The notes under the pieces are model-generated. The model did no database searches and was not told the DNA's origin. It saw only the letters and a list, made by a program, of their open reading frames with translations. The position numbers and the translations under genes are program-made. Positions 51,969-61,011 of a stretch of DNA of 64,000 nucleotides are shown here, in pieces. Location of the stretch: NCBI GenBank assembly GCA_963762735.1, contig CAVXMG010000003.1:349045-413044 (forward strand), written 5' to 3'. Source of the DNA: DASXKD01 sp963762735 (GTDB taxonomy: Bacteria; Actinomycetota; Actinomycetes; Streptosporangiales; Streptosporangiaceae). Each line of letters opens with the position of its first letter. The first letter of the stretch is position 1.

Positions 51969-52229
51969 ATGAGCAGCAAGGCGCCGCCGCGGGACCATGC
52001 CCGAGGCGAGACGTGGCGGTAAGGCGATGAGGGTGGGGGGCCGGATGGACGGGTCGGCGAAGTCGGTGTCAATCTCAGCGCAGATGGCGAATTCGACGCC
52101 GGTCGCCTGCGAGCCCGGGCGGATCTTTACGTATCGGTGCTGGTGATGTACGAAGTGAATAATCTGCTGGCGGGGGTGGATATGACCGAGCGGGTTGCCG
52201 GTGCCTGGATGCACGAGAAGACGGACTGA
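51969..52229 (+). pseudogene. Small ORF with an in-frame TAA, directly upstream of the acyl-CoA ligase
   Basis: ATG 51969 opens SSKAPPRDHARGETWR, then TAA (52020-52022), then the same frame continues: VGEVGVNLSADGEFDAGRLR, ARADLYVSVLVMYEVNNLLA, GVDMTERVAGAWMHEKTD, stop at 52227-52229. The downstream part shows good codon bias and lies 7 bp before the ligase ATG, an operon-like spacing. Either TAA is a mutation or error, or the true start is elsewhere. No family recognised. Confidence 0.4.
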
Positions 52230-52236
52230 GGCCACG

Positions 52237-53769
52237 ATGCCCACGATTCCCGGCAGTCTTCGGTCCACCGCCCGGCGCGTGCCGGGCGATCCCGCGCTCG
52301 CCTTCGGCGACCGGGCCTACACCTACGCTGAACTGGACGCGGCGGTCGACCGGGCGGCGAGTGCGCTGGCCGGGCTGGGCCTGCGCCGGGGCGACCGGTT
52401 CGCTCTGATGGCGACGAACTCCGACCGTTTCGTTGTGGCGTTCTACGCGGCGCTGCGGTGCGGGGCGATTGTGGTGCCGGTCAACCCGGCGTCCGCGCCG
52501 CCCGAGATCGCGTACCTGCTGGAGGATTCCGGGGCAGCGGTTTTCGCGTTCGATCCGGCGGCCGCGGCTGCGGTGGCCATGGCGCTGGATGCGGGGCGGC
52601 CCCCGATGGCCGTCGCGCTCGGCGTGGCCGAGGGGTTCGCCGATCTGACCGAGCTGGCCGCGGCCGCGCCGGACGAGCTGGTGACCGGTGCCGTCAGCGA
52701 GACGGACGACGCGCTGATCCTCTACACCTCGGGCACCACCGGCCTGCCCAAGGGAGCGCTGTTCGATCATCACCGGGTGATGTGGGCCGGGTTCACCTTC
52801 GTGGCCTCCTGCGGCATGCGGGCCGGCGACCGGTTCCTGCACGTCGCGCCGCTCTACCACGCCGCCGAACTCGGCATCATGCTCATTCCCGGCACCATGA
52901 TCGGGGCCAAGCACGTGATCCTGCCCCGCTTCGACCCGGCCACCGTGCTCGACACACTGGAGTCGGAACGGATCACGATGTTCTTCGGCGTTCCCACGAT
53001 GTACCAGTTCCTGCTGCGCCTGCCCGACCTCGCCGACCGTGACCTGTCCTGCTGGCGGACCGGGCTGTTCGGCGCCGCCCCCATGCCCGCGAGCGCAGTC
53101 GAACGGCTTGTCACCGCATTGCCGCAGGTGAGCTTCATCCAGCTGTGCGGGCAGACCGAGGGCGGTCCGGGCGGGGTGTACTGCGACGCCGGACAGGTCA
53201 AAGCCCGTCCCGACGCCAGCGGCCGGCAGGCGCTGCCGTTCACCGAGGCGCGCGTGGCCGACCCGGAGGGCCACGACATCGGCCCGGGCGGCGTCGGCGA
53301 ACTGCTGCTGCGCGGCGAGTCGGTGATGAAGGGTTACTGGAACAAGCCCGCCGAGACCGCCGAGGCCCTCAGGAGCGGCTGGCTGCACACCGGCGACCTG
53401 GCCCGCGTCGACGCGGATGGCTACCTGACCCTGGTCGACCGGCTCAAAGACATGATCATCACAGGCGGCCACAACGTCTACTCGATCGAAGTCGAGGGCG
53501 CCCTGGCCGCGCACCCCGACATCGCCGACGTCGCGGTGGTCGGCCGGCCGCACCCCGACTACGGCGAGAGCATCGTCGCAGTGATCACCCCGCGCGACGG
53601 CGCAACGATCACCCTGGACGACGTCCGGGCGTTCCTGCGCGACCGCCTCACCGGGTACAAAATCCCGCACCACGTCATCACCGGCGCCATCCCCCGCAAC
53701 GCGTCGGGCAAAGTCCTCAAGCACAGGCTGCGGGAAGCGGTGGCCCGGCAGCAAGCCACGGCAAGCTGA
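52237..53769 (+). CDS. Class I adenylate-forming enzyme (fatty-acyl-CoA synthetase/ligase)
   Basis: 510 aa from ATG 52237. It activates a carboxylic acid with ATP as acyl-AMP and passes it to CoA. Motifs: P-loop ILYTSGTTGLPKGALFDH (~166-183), A5-type GQTEGGPG, A7/A8 block SGWLHTGDLARVDADGYLTL and VDRLKDMIITGGHNVYS, and the C-terminal catalytic Lys in IPRNASGKVLKHRLR. The N-terminal start (GSLRSTARRVPGDPALAFGD) is typical. Substrate undetermined: likely a fatty or aromatic acid. It is close to a sulfotransferase but on the opposite strand. Confidence 0.9.
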   Translation: MPTIPGSLRSTARRVPGDPALAFGDRAYTYAELDAAVDRAASALAGLGLRRGDRFALMATNSDRFVVAFYAALRCGAIVVPVNPASAPPEIAYLLEDSGAAVFAFDPAAAAAVAMALDAGRPPMAVALGVAEGFADLTELAAAAPDELVTGAVSETDDALILYTSGTTGLPKGALFDHHRVMWAGFTFVASCGMRAGDRFLHVAPLYHAAELGIMLIPGTMIGAKHVILPRFDPATVLDTLESERITMFFGVPTMYQFLLRLPDLADRDLSCWRTGLFGAAPMPASAVERLVTALPQVSFIQLCGQTEGGPGGVYCDAGQVKARPDASGRQALPFTEARVADPEGHDIGPGGVGELLLRGESVMKGYWNKPAETAEALRSGWLHTGDLARVDADGYLTLVDRLKDMIITGGHNVYSIEVEGALAAHPDIADVAVVGRPHPDYGESIVAVITPRDGATITLDDVRAFLRDRLTGYKIPHHVITGAIPRNASGKVLKHRLREAVARQQATAS

Positions 53770-53955
53770 CCGGCGGTCCGGACGGAGTAAAAGCTCTGCG
53801 TAACGAGCACGGATGACCAGCACCGTCCGCGACCGCCTAATTGAGATGCGCCCCAGGCCTGTTGTAGTGGCGTCGCGCCGATCGGGGTGTTATGGGCGGC
53901 GGTCGGCGCTGACGATCAGCTTTGGGTAGTGCGGGTATACCGCCGCACGGGGATC

Positions 53956-54882
53956 TCAGTCGATCGGCTCGCGATGCACCCACTCGACGAGGTTGTCGGA
54001 CGCGAGCGCCCGCACGCGCGCGGCGTACCGGGCGAGGTCGGCGTCGTCGAGGAGGTCGCGCCACTGGCCGCTCGTGCCGCGGCTGAAGAACGCGGCGGGA
54101 TCGATCCAGTGCTCCGGACCGCCGCCGGGGACGGTCGTGTCGGCCCTGCTGCGCATCGACTCGAACGTCGCCGCCTGGACCAGGCGGGGCCATCGGTGCT
54201 CGTCGACGTCGATGCCGAGGCGCGCGGCCATCTGCCGCATCTGCCCCTCCAGGTCGGCCTTTAGGTCGTCGTAGTGCAGATACACGACGTCGAGATCCTC
54301 GGCGGCGTCCCGGAACGTCTGCAGGTGCTCTACAGTGCGCCGCAGCGACGACCCGACCTGCGCCGACGGCGTCTCGTCGTCGACCCATTGCCAGAAGCGG
54401 TCCCGCTCGCCGTCGGGGCGCGGCCGCGGTGGCCGCAATGGTCCGAGCTCGATACCGTCGATCGCGGCCGCCCGTTCGCGTTGGTTGAGGAACGCGCCGA
54501 TGTCGGTGTTGTCGATATGGTGGTCCATCGACAGCCCCACGTCGCGCGGGTCCCGCCTGACGCAGATGTACGTGACCGTCGGATCGTTGGGTATCCCGTC
54601 GAGCGGCGTGTGGGTCTTGATGAACCGGCGGTGCGTCTGGGCTTCCAGGTCCGCGAATACGTCTGTGCGGGCGCGAGTCACCATGTCGATCCACGGCGAG
54701 AGCGTGTCCAACGGGAGCGGGAGCTCCGGTTCCTGCAGTATGAGCAGGGCGCAGATCATCTGCGTCCACGTCGTCCCGCACTTTGGCGGGGTGCTGATGA
54801 TGATGTCGCCGGGGCGGAGCTCGAAGCCGTCCCAGCGGTTGCTGTCGTACATAGTCGCCTCGTAGCGGCGCACGGCCGTCAT
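53956..54882 (-). CDS. Sulfotransferase
   Basis: 308 aa from ATG 54882 (MTAVRRYEATMYDSNRWDGF). It transfers sulfate from PAPS to a hydroxyl or amine of a small molecule. The 5'-phosphosulfate loop is IISTPPKCGTTWTQMICAL (~31-49), and the 3'-phosphate site is YICVRRDPRDVGLSMDHHID (~106-125, R-D-P-R-D-x-x-x-S). The acceptor part includes YLHYDDLKADLEGQMRQMAA and LGIDVDEHRWPRLVQAATFE. Intact and cytosolic. Similar stand-alone sulfotransferases are common in actinobacteria. Confidence 0.9.
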   Translation of the reverse strand: MTAVRRYEATMYDSNRWDGFELRPGDIIISTPPKCGTTWTQMICALLILQEPELPLPLDTLSPWIDMVTRARTDVFADLEAQTHRRFIKTHTPLDGIPNDPTVTYICVRRDPRDVGLSMDHHIDNTDIGAFLNQRERAAAIDGIELGPLRPPRPRPDGERDRFWQWVDDETPSAQVGSSLRRTVEHLQTFRDAAEDLDVVYLHYDDLKADLEGQMRQMAARLGIDVDEHRWPRLVQAATFESMRSRADTTVPGGGPEHWIDPAAFFSRGTSGQWRDLLDDADLARYAARVRALASDNLVEWVHREPID

Positions 54883-55213
54883 CCTTGCAGCGGATCCGAT
54901 CCCGTGAGGCCCAGATGATTCACCGCACGACATCCTGCCGAGGGCTCAAGACTGAGGTTCCGAAGGGCGTCGCGCAACAGTACGTAGCGCAGCACCCGCC
55001 CATAATGTCCGATCTCGAACACTCCGCGAGGGCATCATGAAGGCCAGAGGATGAGCGCGAACGGCGGGTTGGCGCGCGTTCTCCCGCAGCTTCTGTGCGA
55101 CTCACAGCGCCTTCGTCGGCGTAGCCTGCGTCGGGCCGTGTCACCGGTGCCCGGGTGCGCGGAGGCCGCTGCGAAGTGCTGTCGCCACGCAAACGCCCTG
55201 GCCATCTTCTGCG
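54883..55213. other. Divergent intergenic region, no gene recognised
   Basis: 331 bp between the sulfotransferase and the DinB-like gene. Short Arg-rich open frames only. It should contain promoters for both genes. Confidence 0.4.
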
Positions 55214-55891
55214 ATGCTGAGCATCGTGACAGCAAGCGAACCGGCTGAACCGGTTCCGGCGCGCGACCCGCATCGCCCGGCCCGCCTGCTGCGGGCTGAG
55301 CGTGAGGCCCTCTTGCCGATCCTGCGTCGCACGCCCGATCGCGCCTTTGACCGCCCCACCGCGTGTCCGGGCTGGTCAGTCCGCGATGTGCTCGCTCACT
55401 GCGCCGCGGCGCTGAGCCGCGTCGCAGCAGGCGACCTGCATGCCTTCACACCCGCGCTCAACGAACTCGACGTCGCCAAGCGGCGCGAGTGGCCGCTAAC
55501 GAACATACTGGCCGAACTCTCCGCCGGCTATCAGGAGGCCGGGAAGGCTATCACCGGCGCGGGCGGGAAGCTCGACGTCATCGCGCTGGGCGAGTGGCTG
55601 CACGGGGGAGATATCCGCGATGCCCTCGGCGAACCACTCGCCTATGCAAGTGACGGATACGATGACGCCTGCGCCTTGCTGTGCGATTGGACACGCCTCA
55701 AGGCGGCCCCACTGGTCAAGGCTCAGGTTTCAGGTAGCACGCTAACGCTCGGCGTGGCAAAGCAGGACCGGGCATCAGCGACCCTGCATACGACCCGCCC
55801 GACCATGATGAGGCTCTTCGCCGGAAGGCCGGCCGACACGTCGGACTACCAGTTGACCGGCGCAACCGCAGCCGAACTCATCGCGTTCTGA
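55214..55891 (+). CDS. Maleylpyruvate-isomerase-type DinB/mycothiol-dependent protein (TIGR03083-like)
   Basis: 225 aa; ATG 55214 is used, GTG 55226 possible. Four-helix DinB fold with RPARLLRAEREALLPILRRT, then CPGWSVRDVLAHCAAALSRV (His in VLAH is a metal ligand), and GEWLHGGDIRDALGEPLAYA (H-x3-D-type second ligand site). These are the Zn-binding positions of mycothiol-dependent isomerases and S-transferases. No maleylpyruvate pathway genes are nearby, so the real thiol-dependent reaction is unknown. Confidence 0.8.
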   Translation: MLSIVTASEPAEPVPARDPHRPARLLRAEREALLPILRRTPDRAFDRPTACPGWSVRDVLAHCAAALSRVAAGDLHAFTPALNELDVAKRREWPLTNILAELSAGYQEAGKAITGAGGKLDVIALGEWLHGGDIRDALGEPLAYASDGYDDACALLCDWTRLKAAPLVKAQVSGSTLTLGVAKQDRASATLHTTRPTMMRLFAGRPADTSDYQLTGATAAELIAF

Positions 55892-56079
55892 CAGGATTAG
55901 CGAGGCCCTGATTGCCGGCTGCAAGCGCCCGGCTTACGCCCTTGCCGGCCGGGGCCCGGCGTGCCGTGGCCCAGTGCCGCGCAGCCTGGCGAGCCGTGCC
56001 GAGCCAGCCCACCTGCCCACGGCACTGAGCGGCTAGCGTAGCGGCCGCGTAATGTTGGCGGCTCGAGGCGGCGCTCTGC

Positions 56080-56610
56080 GTGAGGAGTGCGAGGCAGGTG
56101 GGCAGCGAGTCGCACGCCAGTCGGCCTGAACAACCCTGGTGGGTCCATGACCCGGGGACACCTTACGAGGTCAGCCGGTTGAAGATCATGGAATACGCGC
56201 AGGCGATCGGCGACCCGAATCCCGTATACCGCGACCTTGACGCCGCCCGCCAGGCTGGCCATCCGGATGTGATCGCGCCGCCCACCTTCGCGGTCGTAGT
56301 GGCGCTGCCTGCCAGCATCGCGGCCGTCCGGGATACCGTCCCGGGAACCGGCTACCCGGTCATCGTGCACGTGGAGCAGCGGTTCGAGTATGCGCGGCCG
56401 ATCCGGGCCGGAGATGTGCTCCATGCCGAATCCGCGGTGACTGGCGTCCGTGAACTGCGCGGCACTGCGATGGTCACCACCAGGACCGAGATCCGGGCCG
56501 CCGACGGGGAGCAAATCTGTAGCGCCTGGGCGACATTGGCGAAGCTCCCCAGTGCTGCCAAGAACGACCCACCGCCGCCTGCGCCACGGGCTAAAGGAGT
56601 CGCAGAATGA
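56080..56610 (+). CDS. MaoC-like / FAS1-type dehydratase domain protein (HadA-like)
   Basis: 176 aa hotdog-fold protein. PWWVHDPGTPYEVSRLKIME, then YAQAIGDPNPVYRDLDAARQ, PDVIAPPTFAVVVALPASIA, and VIVHVEQRFEYARPIRAGDV. The D-P-N-P-x-Y pattern (in GDPNPVY) is the R-specific (MaoC) hydratase signature, and the E-x-R-F-E-Y strand with PIRAGD completes it. Probably hydrates enoyl-CoA or dehydrates hydroxyacyl-ACP or -CoA. It needs a partner subunit in the mycobacterial HadA/B system, which is absent here. Confidence 0.85.
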   Translation: MRSARQVGSESHASRPEQPWWVHDPGTPYEVSRLKIMEYAQAIGDPNPVYRDLDAARQAGHPDVIAPPTFAVVVALPASIAAVRDTVPGTGYPVIVHVEQRFEYARPIRAGDVLHAESAVTGVRELRGTAMVTTRTEIRAADGEQICSAWATLAKLPSAAKNDPPPPAPRAKGVAE

Positions 56611-56875
56611 CCTGATCTGTACGGTCTCTCGGCCATCTGATCTTGAGCCCGCGGCCGTACCTATCGGCGGGATTGCGCGCGCGCTCAGGCCACGGCTAGG
56701 TTCACGTTCGGTTGCCGGTGCGTCGTGGGGCATGTGAGGAGGGCCCTTCCCCAGCGGCCATATGGAACACAAGGGATCGGGTGGCCGTCTGGGCCTGTCG
56801 TGGCTGCGGCAGGCACGATGGTGGCGGTCCGGGCGCGGCGTAGGCTGATCTGGCTGGGTTTCGTGGGAGGGAGAC

Positions 56876-57523
56876 GTGGTGGCGAGGCAGGTGCGGGTGG
56901 TGGGCCTGGGTGGTTCGCTGCGGGCTGGCTCCACTAGCCGCACCGCGCTGCAGGTCGCGTTGGAGGGGGCGGCCGCGTCTGGGGCCGAGGTTCAGCTGAT
57001 CTGGGTCCGTGACCTGGGCCTGCCGCTGTACACGCCCGAGCACGCAGTCCCCGCGGCCGCCCATGAGTTCGCTGATGCGGTGTACGCGTCGGATGCGATG
57101 ATCTGGTCCAGCCCGACCTACCACGGTTCGGTGAGCGGGTCGTTCAAGAATGCCCTGGACTGGCTGATCCTGCTGGCCGAGCGTACCCCGCCGTACCTGT
57201 CGGACAAGCCGGTCGGGCTGGTCTGCACCGCGGGCGGAGTGCAGGGGCTGCAGGCGGTCAACTCGATGGACTTCATGGCCCGCGCGCTGCGGGGCTGGAG
57301 CGTCCCGCTGGTGCTGCCGGTGGCGCAGTCGTGGCAGTCGTTTGACCCGGACGGGAATCTGACCGATGAGGGTGTCGCCGCGCAGCTGCGCAGGCTCGGC
57401 GCGGAGGCGGTGCGCGCGGCCCGCCAGTTCCAGGCCGAGGGCACTTGCGACTACGCCGACAACAGGCAATTCCCCGCCGACGGCCACACCGTCCAGCCCC
57501 CGGCCAGCACACCGGCCCCCTGA
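56876..57523 (+). CDS. NADPH-dependent FMN reductase
   Basis: 215 aa from GTG 56876. Flavodoxin-like fold that reduces FMN or azo/chromate/quinone substrates with NADPH. Phosphate loop VVGLGGSLRAGSTSRTALQV (~9-28), second loop MIWSSPTYHGSVSGSFKNAL (~75-94, G-S-x-S-G-x-F-K-N), third GLVCTAGGVQGLQAVNSMDF. C-terminal tail is low complexity (VQPPASTPAP). Intact; not in an obvious operon. Confidence 0.9.
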   Translation: MVARQVRVVGLGGSLRAGSTSRTALQVALEGAAASGAEVQLIWVRDLGLPLYTPEHAVPAAAHEFADAVYASDAMIWSSPTYHGSVSGSFKNALDWLILLAERTPPYLSDKPVGLVCTAGGVQGLQAVNSMDFMARALRGWSVPLVLPVAQSWQSFDPDGNLTDEGVAAQLRRLGAEAVRAARQFQAEGTCDYADNRQFPADGHTVQPPASTPAP

Positions 57524-57780
57524 CCAGCCCGCGACCAAGCCTGGCCAATCCCGGCCGTCTACGCCAGTGCCTGCGTCCTGGTCCTAAGGATCAAGATTTC
57601 CTTACCGGGTCCTATAGCTATTGCTCAATGGCCATGCCAGCTGCGTCGAATCGAGCCGGTGATCCTCTCATTGACATGACGTGAGTCGGCGATCGCCCCG
57701 ATCATCCGGATCTGCGCTAGCCGCGGGATGCGCTGTCCGTTTCGCTTGGCATACAGAACGAGTCCTCTTTGTTGCTGGTG

Positions 57781-58570
57781 TCAGGGGTTACGCCGGGTTT
57801 TCTTTGATGTGGATTTCGGTGAGGTGGTCCTGGCGGCCGGGGTGGCGGGTCGTAGGGTAGGGCTGGGCTCGGGAGTGGCTTGTCCGAAGAACTGGCGCTC
57901 GGGGTGTGAGCCGGCCGCGCTGGAGTCAGAGTCGTTCCCCGGTTGCCCTCCCGGGCCCTTCGCCGCTGTTGTGGCTGCGGCCTGCCGGGCGTCGGCCTGG
58001 AGGCGGGCGAAGACGGCGTCGCTGATCCGCCGTTTGAGGCACCGGAGCGCTTCTTTGCAGGTCTTGCCCTCGGCGATCTTGCGGTCGTAGCAGGCGCGGC
58101 CGTCGCTGTGGGCGTGCCGGATCTGGGTGATCGCGGCCATGTGCAGGGCGTTGGTTGATGCGCCGGTTCCCGCGCAGCGACAGGCGGTAGATCTTGCGGT
58201 TCCCCGAGGACACTTCGACCGGGGCGGTGCCGTTGCAGGAGGCGAAGTGATCGCGGCTGGGGAACCGGGTCACGCCGGTGACGTCGCCGATCACGGTGCC
58301 GGTGTTGACCGGGCCGAAGCCGAACACTTCGGTGAGGCTGGTGCCTGAGGCCCGGACGGCCGCGGCCAGTTTCTTGCCGGTGTCACGGAGCTGGGCATCC
58401 AGGCATCGCAGGTCCTCCAGGAACTGGCCGGCCAGCTCGCGGCGGGCCGCCGCGACCGGCCCGGACGGGGTGACCTGCTCCAGGATGCGGGCAGCGTGAG
58501 CTGCGGTGATCCCTTTACTGACGCCACCGGCGAGCAGGTCGCGCAGCTGACCTCTGTAACCGGAGACCGA
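57781..58570 (-). mobile_element. IS110-family transposase remnant, N-terminus missing, one frameshift
   Basis: The Transposase_20 (HhH) part survives: ITAAHAARILEQVTPSGPVA, LDAQLRDTGKKLAAAVRASG, TEVFGFGPVNTGTVIGDVTG, CNGTAPVEVSSGNRKIYRLS, then shifted at ~58145 to LHMAAITQIRHAHSDGRACY, DRKIAEGKTCKEALRCLKRR and ISDAVFARLQADARQAA. The DEDD N-terminal nuclease domain is absent beyond ~58570. IS110 has no terminal inverted repeats, so its ends cannot be marked. It is not functional. Confidence 0.85.
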
Positions 58571-58821
58571 TGACCTTCCGCTCCATGGGCGGGGAGTCGA
58601 CGGCATGCGAGCGAGACGAATGTCACCGGCATGACGAGGATCAACTCGCGGGACCGACGATGTCATGGACCAACCCGGGTGGCCAGCGCCAGCAGCCCGG
58701 ACAAGGACCGACCGTGGCCAGGTAACTAACGGGTCAGAGCTCCTACCATAAGCAAGATGTTGCAAACGATGACAATGAACCTCACTTGAGCACCTTCAAA
58801 GGCAACAATGTGAGGATTGTG

Positions 58822-58851
58822 TTGCGCGGGCAGCTCAAACGCCTACAGAAT
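58822..58851 (+). promoter_or_regulatory. Candidate promoter of the DUF805 gene
   Basis: TTGCGC (58822-58827), 16 bp, TACAGA (58844-58849), also readable as N18 plus CAGAAT (58846-58851). A CCTCAC (58780-58785)/GTGAGG (58810-58815) dyad lies just upstream, in locally AT-richer DNA. Confidence 0.45.
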
Positions 58852-58899
58852 CAGCTTGCTCTGTCCATCGGACACCGAACGGGGAATCTGAGGTAAGAC

Positions 58900-59442
58900 G
58901 TGAGTACTCCTTACAGCCCTAACGACCCTGGTCAGCAACAGGGCGGCAACGCTCCCCAGGGCGGCTACCCACCTCCCCAGGGCGGCTACCCACCACCCCA
59001 GGGCGGCGGCTACGCCCCCTACCCGCAGCAGCAGGGAGGTTACGCGCCCGCCGACGGCCCGCGCGGTTACCTGCAGGGCGGCCCGGTCGGCTTCACCGAC
59101 GCGATCAAGCTAGCGTTCCAGAACATCTTCGAGTACAAAGGCCGCGCGTCACGGTCGGCCTACTGGTGGTTCGCCCTAGCCGAACTGATCGGCTGGGTGG
59201 GCGTACTGATTCTCGCCGCCATCTTCGCGGCCGTCCACGTCCCGGTCCTCGGCATCCTGCTGTACCTGGCCGCGGCCGTCGCCGCGTTCCTCCTGAGCCT
59301 GTCGCTGACCATCCGCCGCCTGCACGACCAGGACAAGTCCGGGTTCTGGTATTTCATCGCCTTCGTGCCGTTCATCGGCGGCATCTGGCTCCTCGTCCTC
59401 ACCGTACTGGAAGGCACCCCCGGCCCCAACCGCTTCGGGTGA
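58900..59442 (+). CDS. DUF805 membrane protein with N-terminal Pro/Gly/Gln repeats
   Basis: 180 aa from GTG 58900. Residues ~1-62 are disordered with QGGYPPP-type repeats encoded by 21-bp tandem repeats. The DUF805 part (~65-180) starts FTDAIKLAFQNIFEYKGRAS, has the signature RASRSAYWWFALAELIGWVG, then LTIRRLHDQDKSGFWYFIAF and GGIWLLVLTVLEGTPGPNRF: four membrane helices with R-R-L-H-D-x-x-K-S-G, the family hallmark. Function unknown; related to stress and envelope maintenance. A 12-bp hairpin terminates it. Confidence 0.9.
   Translation: MSTPYSPNDPGQQQGGNAPQGGYPPPQGGYPPPQGGGYAPYPQQQGGYAPADGPRGYLQGGPVGFTDAIKLAFQNIFEYKGRASRSAYWWFALAELIGWVGVLILAAIFAAVHVPVLGILLYLAAAVAAFLLSLSLTIRRLHDQDKSGFWYFIAFVPFIGGIWLLVLTVLEGTPGPNRFG
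58954..59016 (+). repeat. Three 21-bp tandem coding repeats
   Basis: Units begin CCCCAGGGCGGCTACCCACC at 58954, 58975 and 58996 (the third diverges as CCCCAGGGCGGCGGCTACGC). They encode PQGGYPP units at the start of the DUF805 protein and can slip to change copy number. Confidence 0.8.
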
Positions 59443-59451
59443 TCGCGGCTG

Positions 59452-59492
59452 GCCAGTCGGTCAGTGCTCGAACACGACATTGACCGACTGGC
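59452..59492. terminator. Perfect 12-bp inverted repeat after the DUF805 gene
   Basis: GCCAGTCGGTCA (59452-59463) and TGACCGACTGGC (59481-59492) with a 17-nt loop, starting 10 bp past the stop codon. No U-run. Confidence 0.65.
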
Positions 59493-59872
59493 AGGACCGG
59501 TCTGGTTGCTGCACTTTGGTGCTGCACTGCTTCCGCTTTCAACCGGCGGCTTCTTCGTCCCGAAGCCAAGTTCATAGGTCCCCACGCAGGGTGTATCTGC
59601 GAACTGACCTGCTCAGACCGTCCGTCAACGTCCGCTGGCCTCCGTGCTCGACCGAGGCGATTGTCACTCAGTTGGTCACTCGGGGCGATTCGACGCAGCT
59701 CGGACGCCCTGCCTCGGCTGGACTCGCGTGCTGTGTGGCTTCCGGCCCTAGCCGTGACCCGGCCCAAATGCTCTATCTTTACGACCTCAACGGTGGTCGG
59801 CCGTGGGGCTCCGGTCGCTGCATGCTGTGCTGTGCACGACGGCAGCGGGCGCAGCCGGGCTGGCCCATGTGC
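59493..59872. other. No gene recognised
   Basis: 380 bp between the terminator and the end of the MarC gene. Direct repeat GTCACTC occurs twice near 59664 and 59675. Short open frames on both strands show no coding character. Confidence 0.4.
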
Positions 59873-60514
59873 TTAGTGCGGGACCGGCGCGATGACTCCG
59901 ACCGAGGCCAAGCCGTCGAGGACCAGCTGCACGGCGATCGCAGCGATCAGGAAGCCGAAGACCTTCTCGGTGATCAGCATGCGGCCTTCGTCCAGCTTGT
60001 CGCTCACCCGGTTCGCCCAGCGGAACACCACCACGTCGATGAGCAGGACGAACACGAGGATGCCGAACTCCACGGCGAAGACGCTGAATGACTTCGCCTC
60101 GGCGGAAATCGTCATCAGGCCGACGATGCCCACCGGGTTGAGCAGGTAGGGCACGGCCAGCGGGAACTGGGCAAGCTGCATCGGGTCTTTGTCGGCGTTG
60201 CGGTTGTTGCTGCTGGCGGGCGGGCTGAGCACCATCCACACCGCAACCACGAGCAAGATCAGGCCACCTGCGATCGACAGCGAGCCGATCGTGAAGTGCA
60301 GCAAGAGGCGCAACAGCTCGCCCAGCACCATGAGTAGTACCGCCACCGTCGCCGCTGTGGTCAGCATCTTGCGCAGCACGCGCCGCTTGGTGGCCGGGTC
60401 AAGGGAAGCGGTGATTTCCACGAACGGGACCAGCGCGAGCTTCGGCCCGATGCCGATCAGCAGTACCAGGAACGTGTCGATCGCACCGGCAGCGGTGATC
60501 GATGTCTGATCCAT
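59873..60514 (-). CDS. MarC-family (UPF0056) integral membrane protein
   Basis: 213 aa with six predicted helices. AAGENERAL start is IDTFLVLLIGIGPKLALVPF, then VAVLLMVLGELLRLLLHFTI, GGLILLVVAVWMVLSPP, and the conserved FPLAVPYLLNPVGIVGLMTI motif (P-x-A-x-P-x-L-x-x-P-x-G), followed by GILVFVLLIDVVVFRWANRV and GFLIAAIAVQLVLDGLASVG. The usual G-P-G in that motif is N-P-V-G here. MarC was linked to multiple-antibiotic resistance by position only; the true transport role is unknown. Confidence 0.88.
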   Translation of the reverse strand: MDQTSITAAGAIDTFLVLLIGIGPKLALVPFVEITASLDPATKRRVLRKMLTTAATVAVLLMVLGELLRLLLHFTIGSLSIAGGLILLVVAVWMVLSPPASSNNRNADKDPMQLAQFPLAVPYLLNPVGIVGLMTISAEAKSFSVFAVEFGILVFVLLIDVVVFRWANRVSDKLDEGRMLITEKVFGFLIAAIAVQLVLDGLASVGVIAPVPH

Positions 60515-60665
60515 CTTCCAAGTGTGGCGGAGGTCGATCGTCGGCGCCTCGCTACCATCACCGAATCTTCTCCCGCTACCGGGCCCGCCCGCCGCACCCG
60601 AGGTTCCCGAGCCAGCCGCGGCGGCCGTCCCGCCTCAAGTCCGTGTCAAGCCGTCAACGGCCCGT

Positions 60666-60686
60666 GTTAGCAAAACCGTTAGCAAG
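60666..60686. repeat. Direct repeat GTTAGCAA x2
   Basis: GTTAGCAA at 60666-60673 and 60679-60686, about 50 bp beyond the 3' end of tRNA-Phe. tRNA 3' flanks are common integration sites, so this may be a scar, but the repeat is short. Confidence 0.3.
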
Positions 60687-60736
60687 GCAGGACTGGCAAG
60701 ACAATCGAAGGCAGCGTTTGTGCTGCTCACAAGTGG

Positions 60737-60810
60737 TGGTCAGGGGCGGGGTCGAACCGCCGACCTTCCGCTTTTCAGGCGGACGCTCATACCGACTGAG
60801 CTACCTGACC
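60737..60810 (-). tRNA. tRNA-Phe (GAA)
   Basis: Acceptor GGTCAGG (5' at 60810) pairs with CCTGACC (60744-60738). Anticodon loop CTGAAAA in an CCGCC/GCGG stem gives GAA. T-arm GGTTCGACCCC is present. No encoded CCA. Confidence 0.95.
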
Positions 60811-60834
60811 GTGCCGGGGACTCCCCGGGCTGTG

Positions 60835-60909
60835 CGGTCCTGACGGGATTTGAACCCGCGACCTCCACCTTGACAGGGTGGCGAGCACTCCGAGCTGCTC
60901 TACAGGACC
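60835..60909 (-). tRNA. tRNA-Asp (GTC)
   Basis: Acceptor GGTCCTG (60909-60903) pairs with CAGGACC (60842-60836). Anticodon loop CTGTCAA gives GTC. T-arm GGTTCAAATCC is present. 26 nt upstream of tRNA-Phe, same strand. Confidence 0.95.
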
Positions 60910-60938
60910 ATGTGTACCGCCCGCCGACCGGCGAGCAG

Positions 60939-61011
60939 TGCCCCCAACGGGATTCGAACCCGTGCCGCCGCCTTGAAAGGGCGGTGTCCTAGGCCGCTAG
61001 ACGATGGGGGC
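60939..61011 (-). tRNA. tRNA-Glu (TTC)
   Basis: Acceptor GCCCCCA (61011-61005) pairs with TGGGGGC (60946-60940). Anticodon loop CTTTCAA gives TTC. T-arm GGTTCGAATCC is present. First gene of the Glu-Asp-Phe cluster. Confidence 0.95.

Noticed and set aside
51456..52268. 270-aa minus-strand open frame (some Uma2-like feel)
   Set aside because: Antisense to the maltokinase-cap gene for its second half and the first part fits better as the plus-strand small ORF.
58954..59016. Triplicate repeat as CRISPR-like
   Set aside because: Contiguous, in frame and coding; no spacers.
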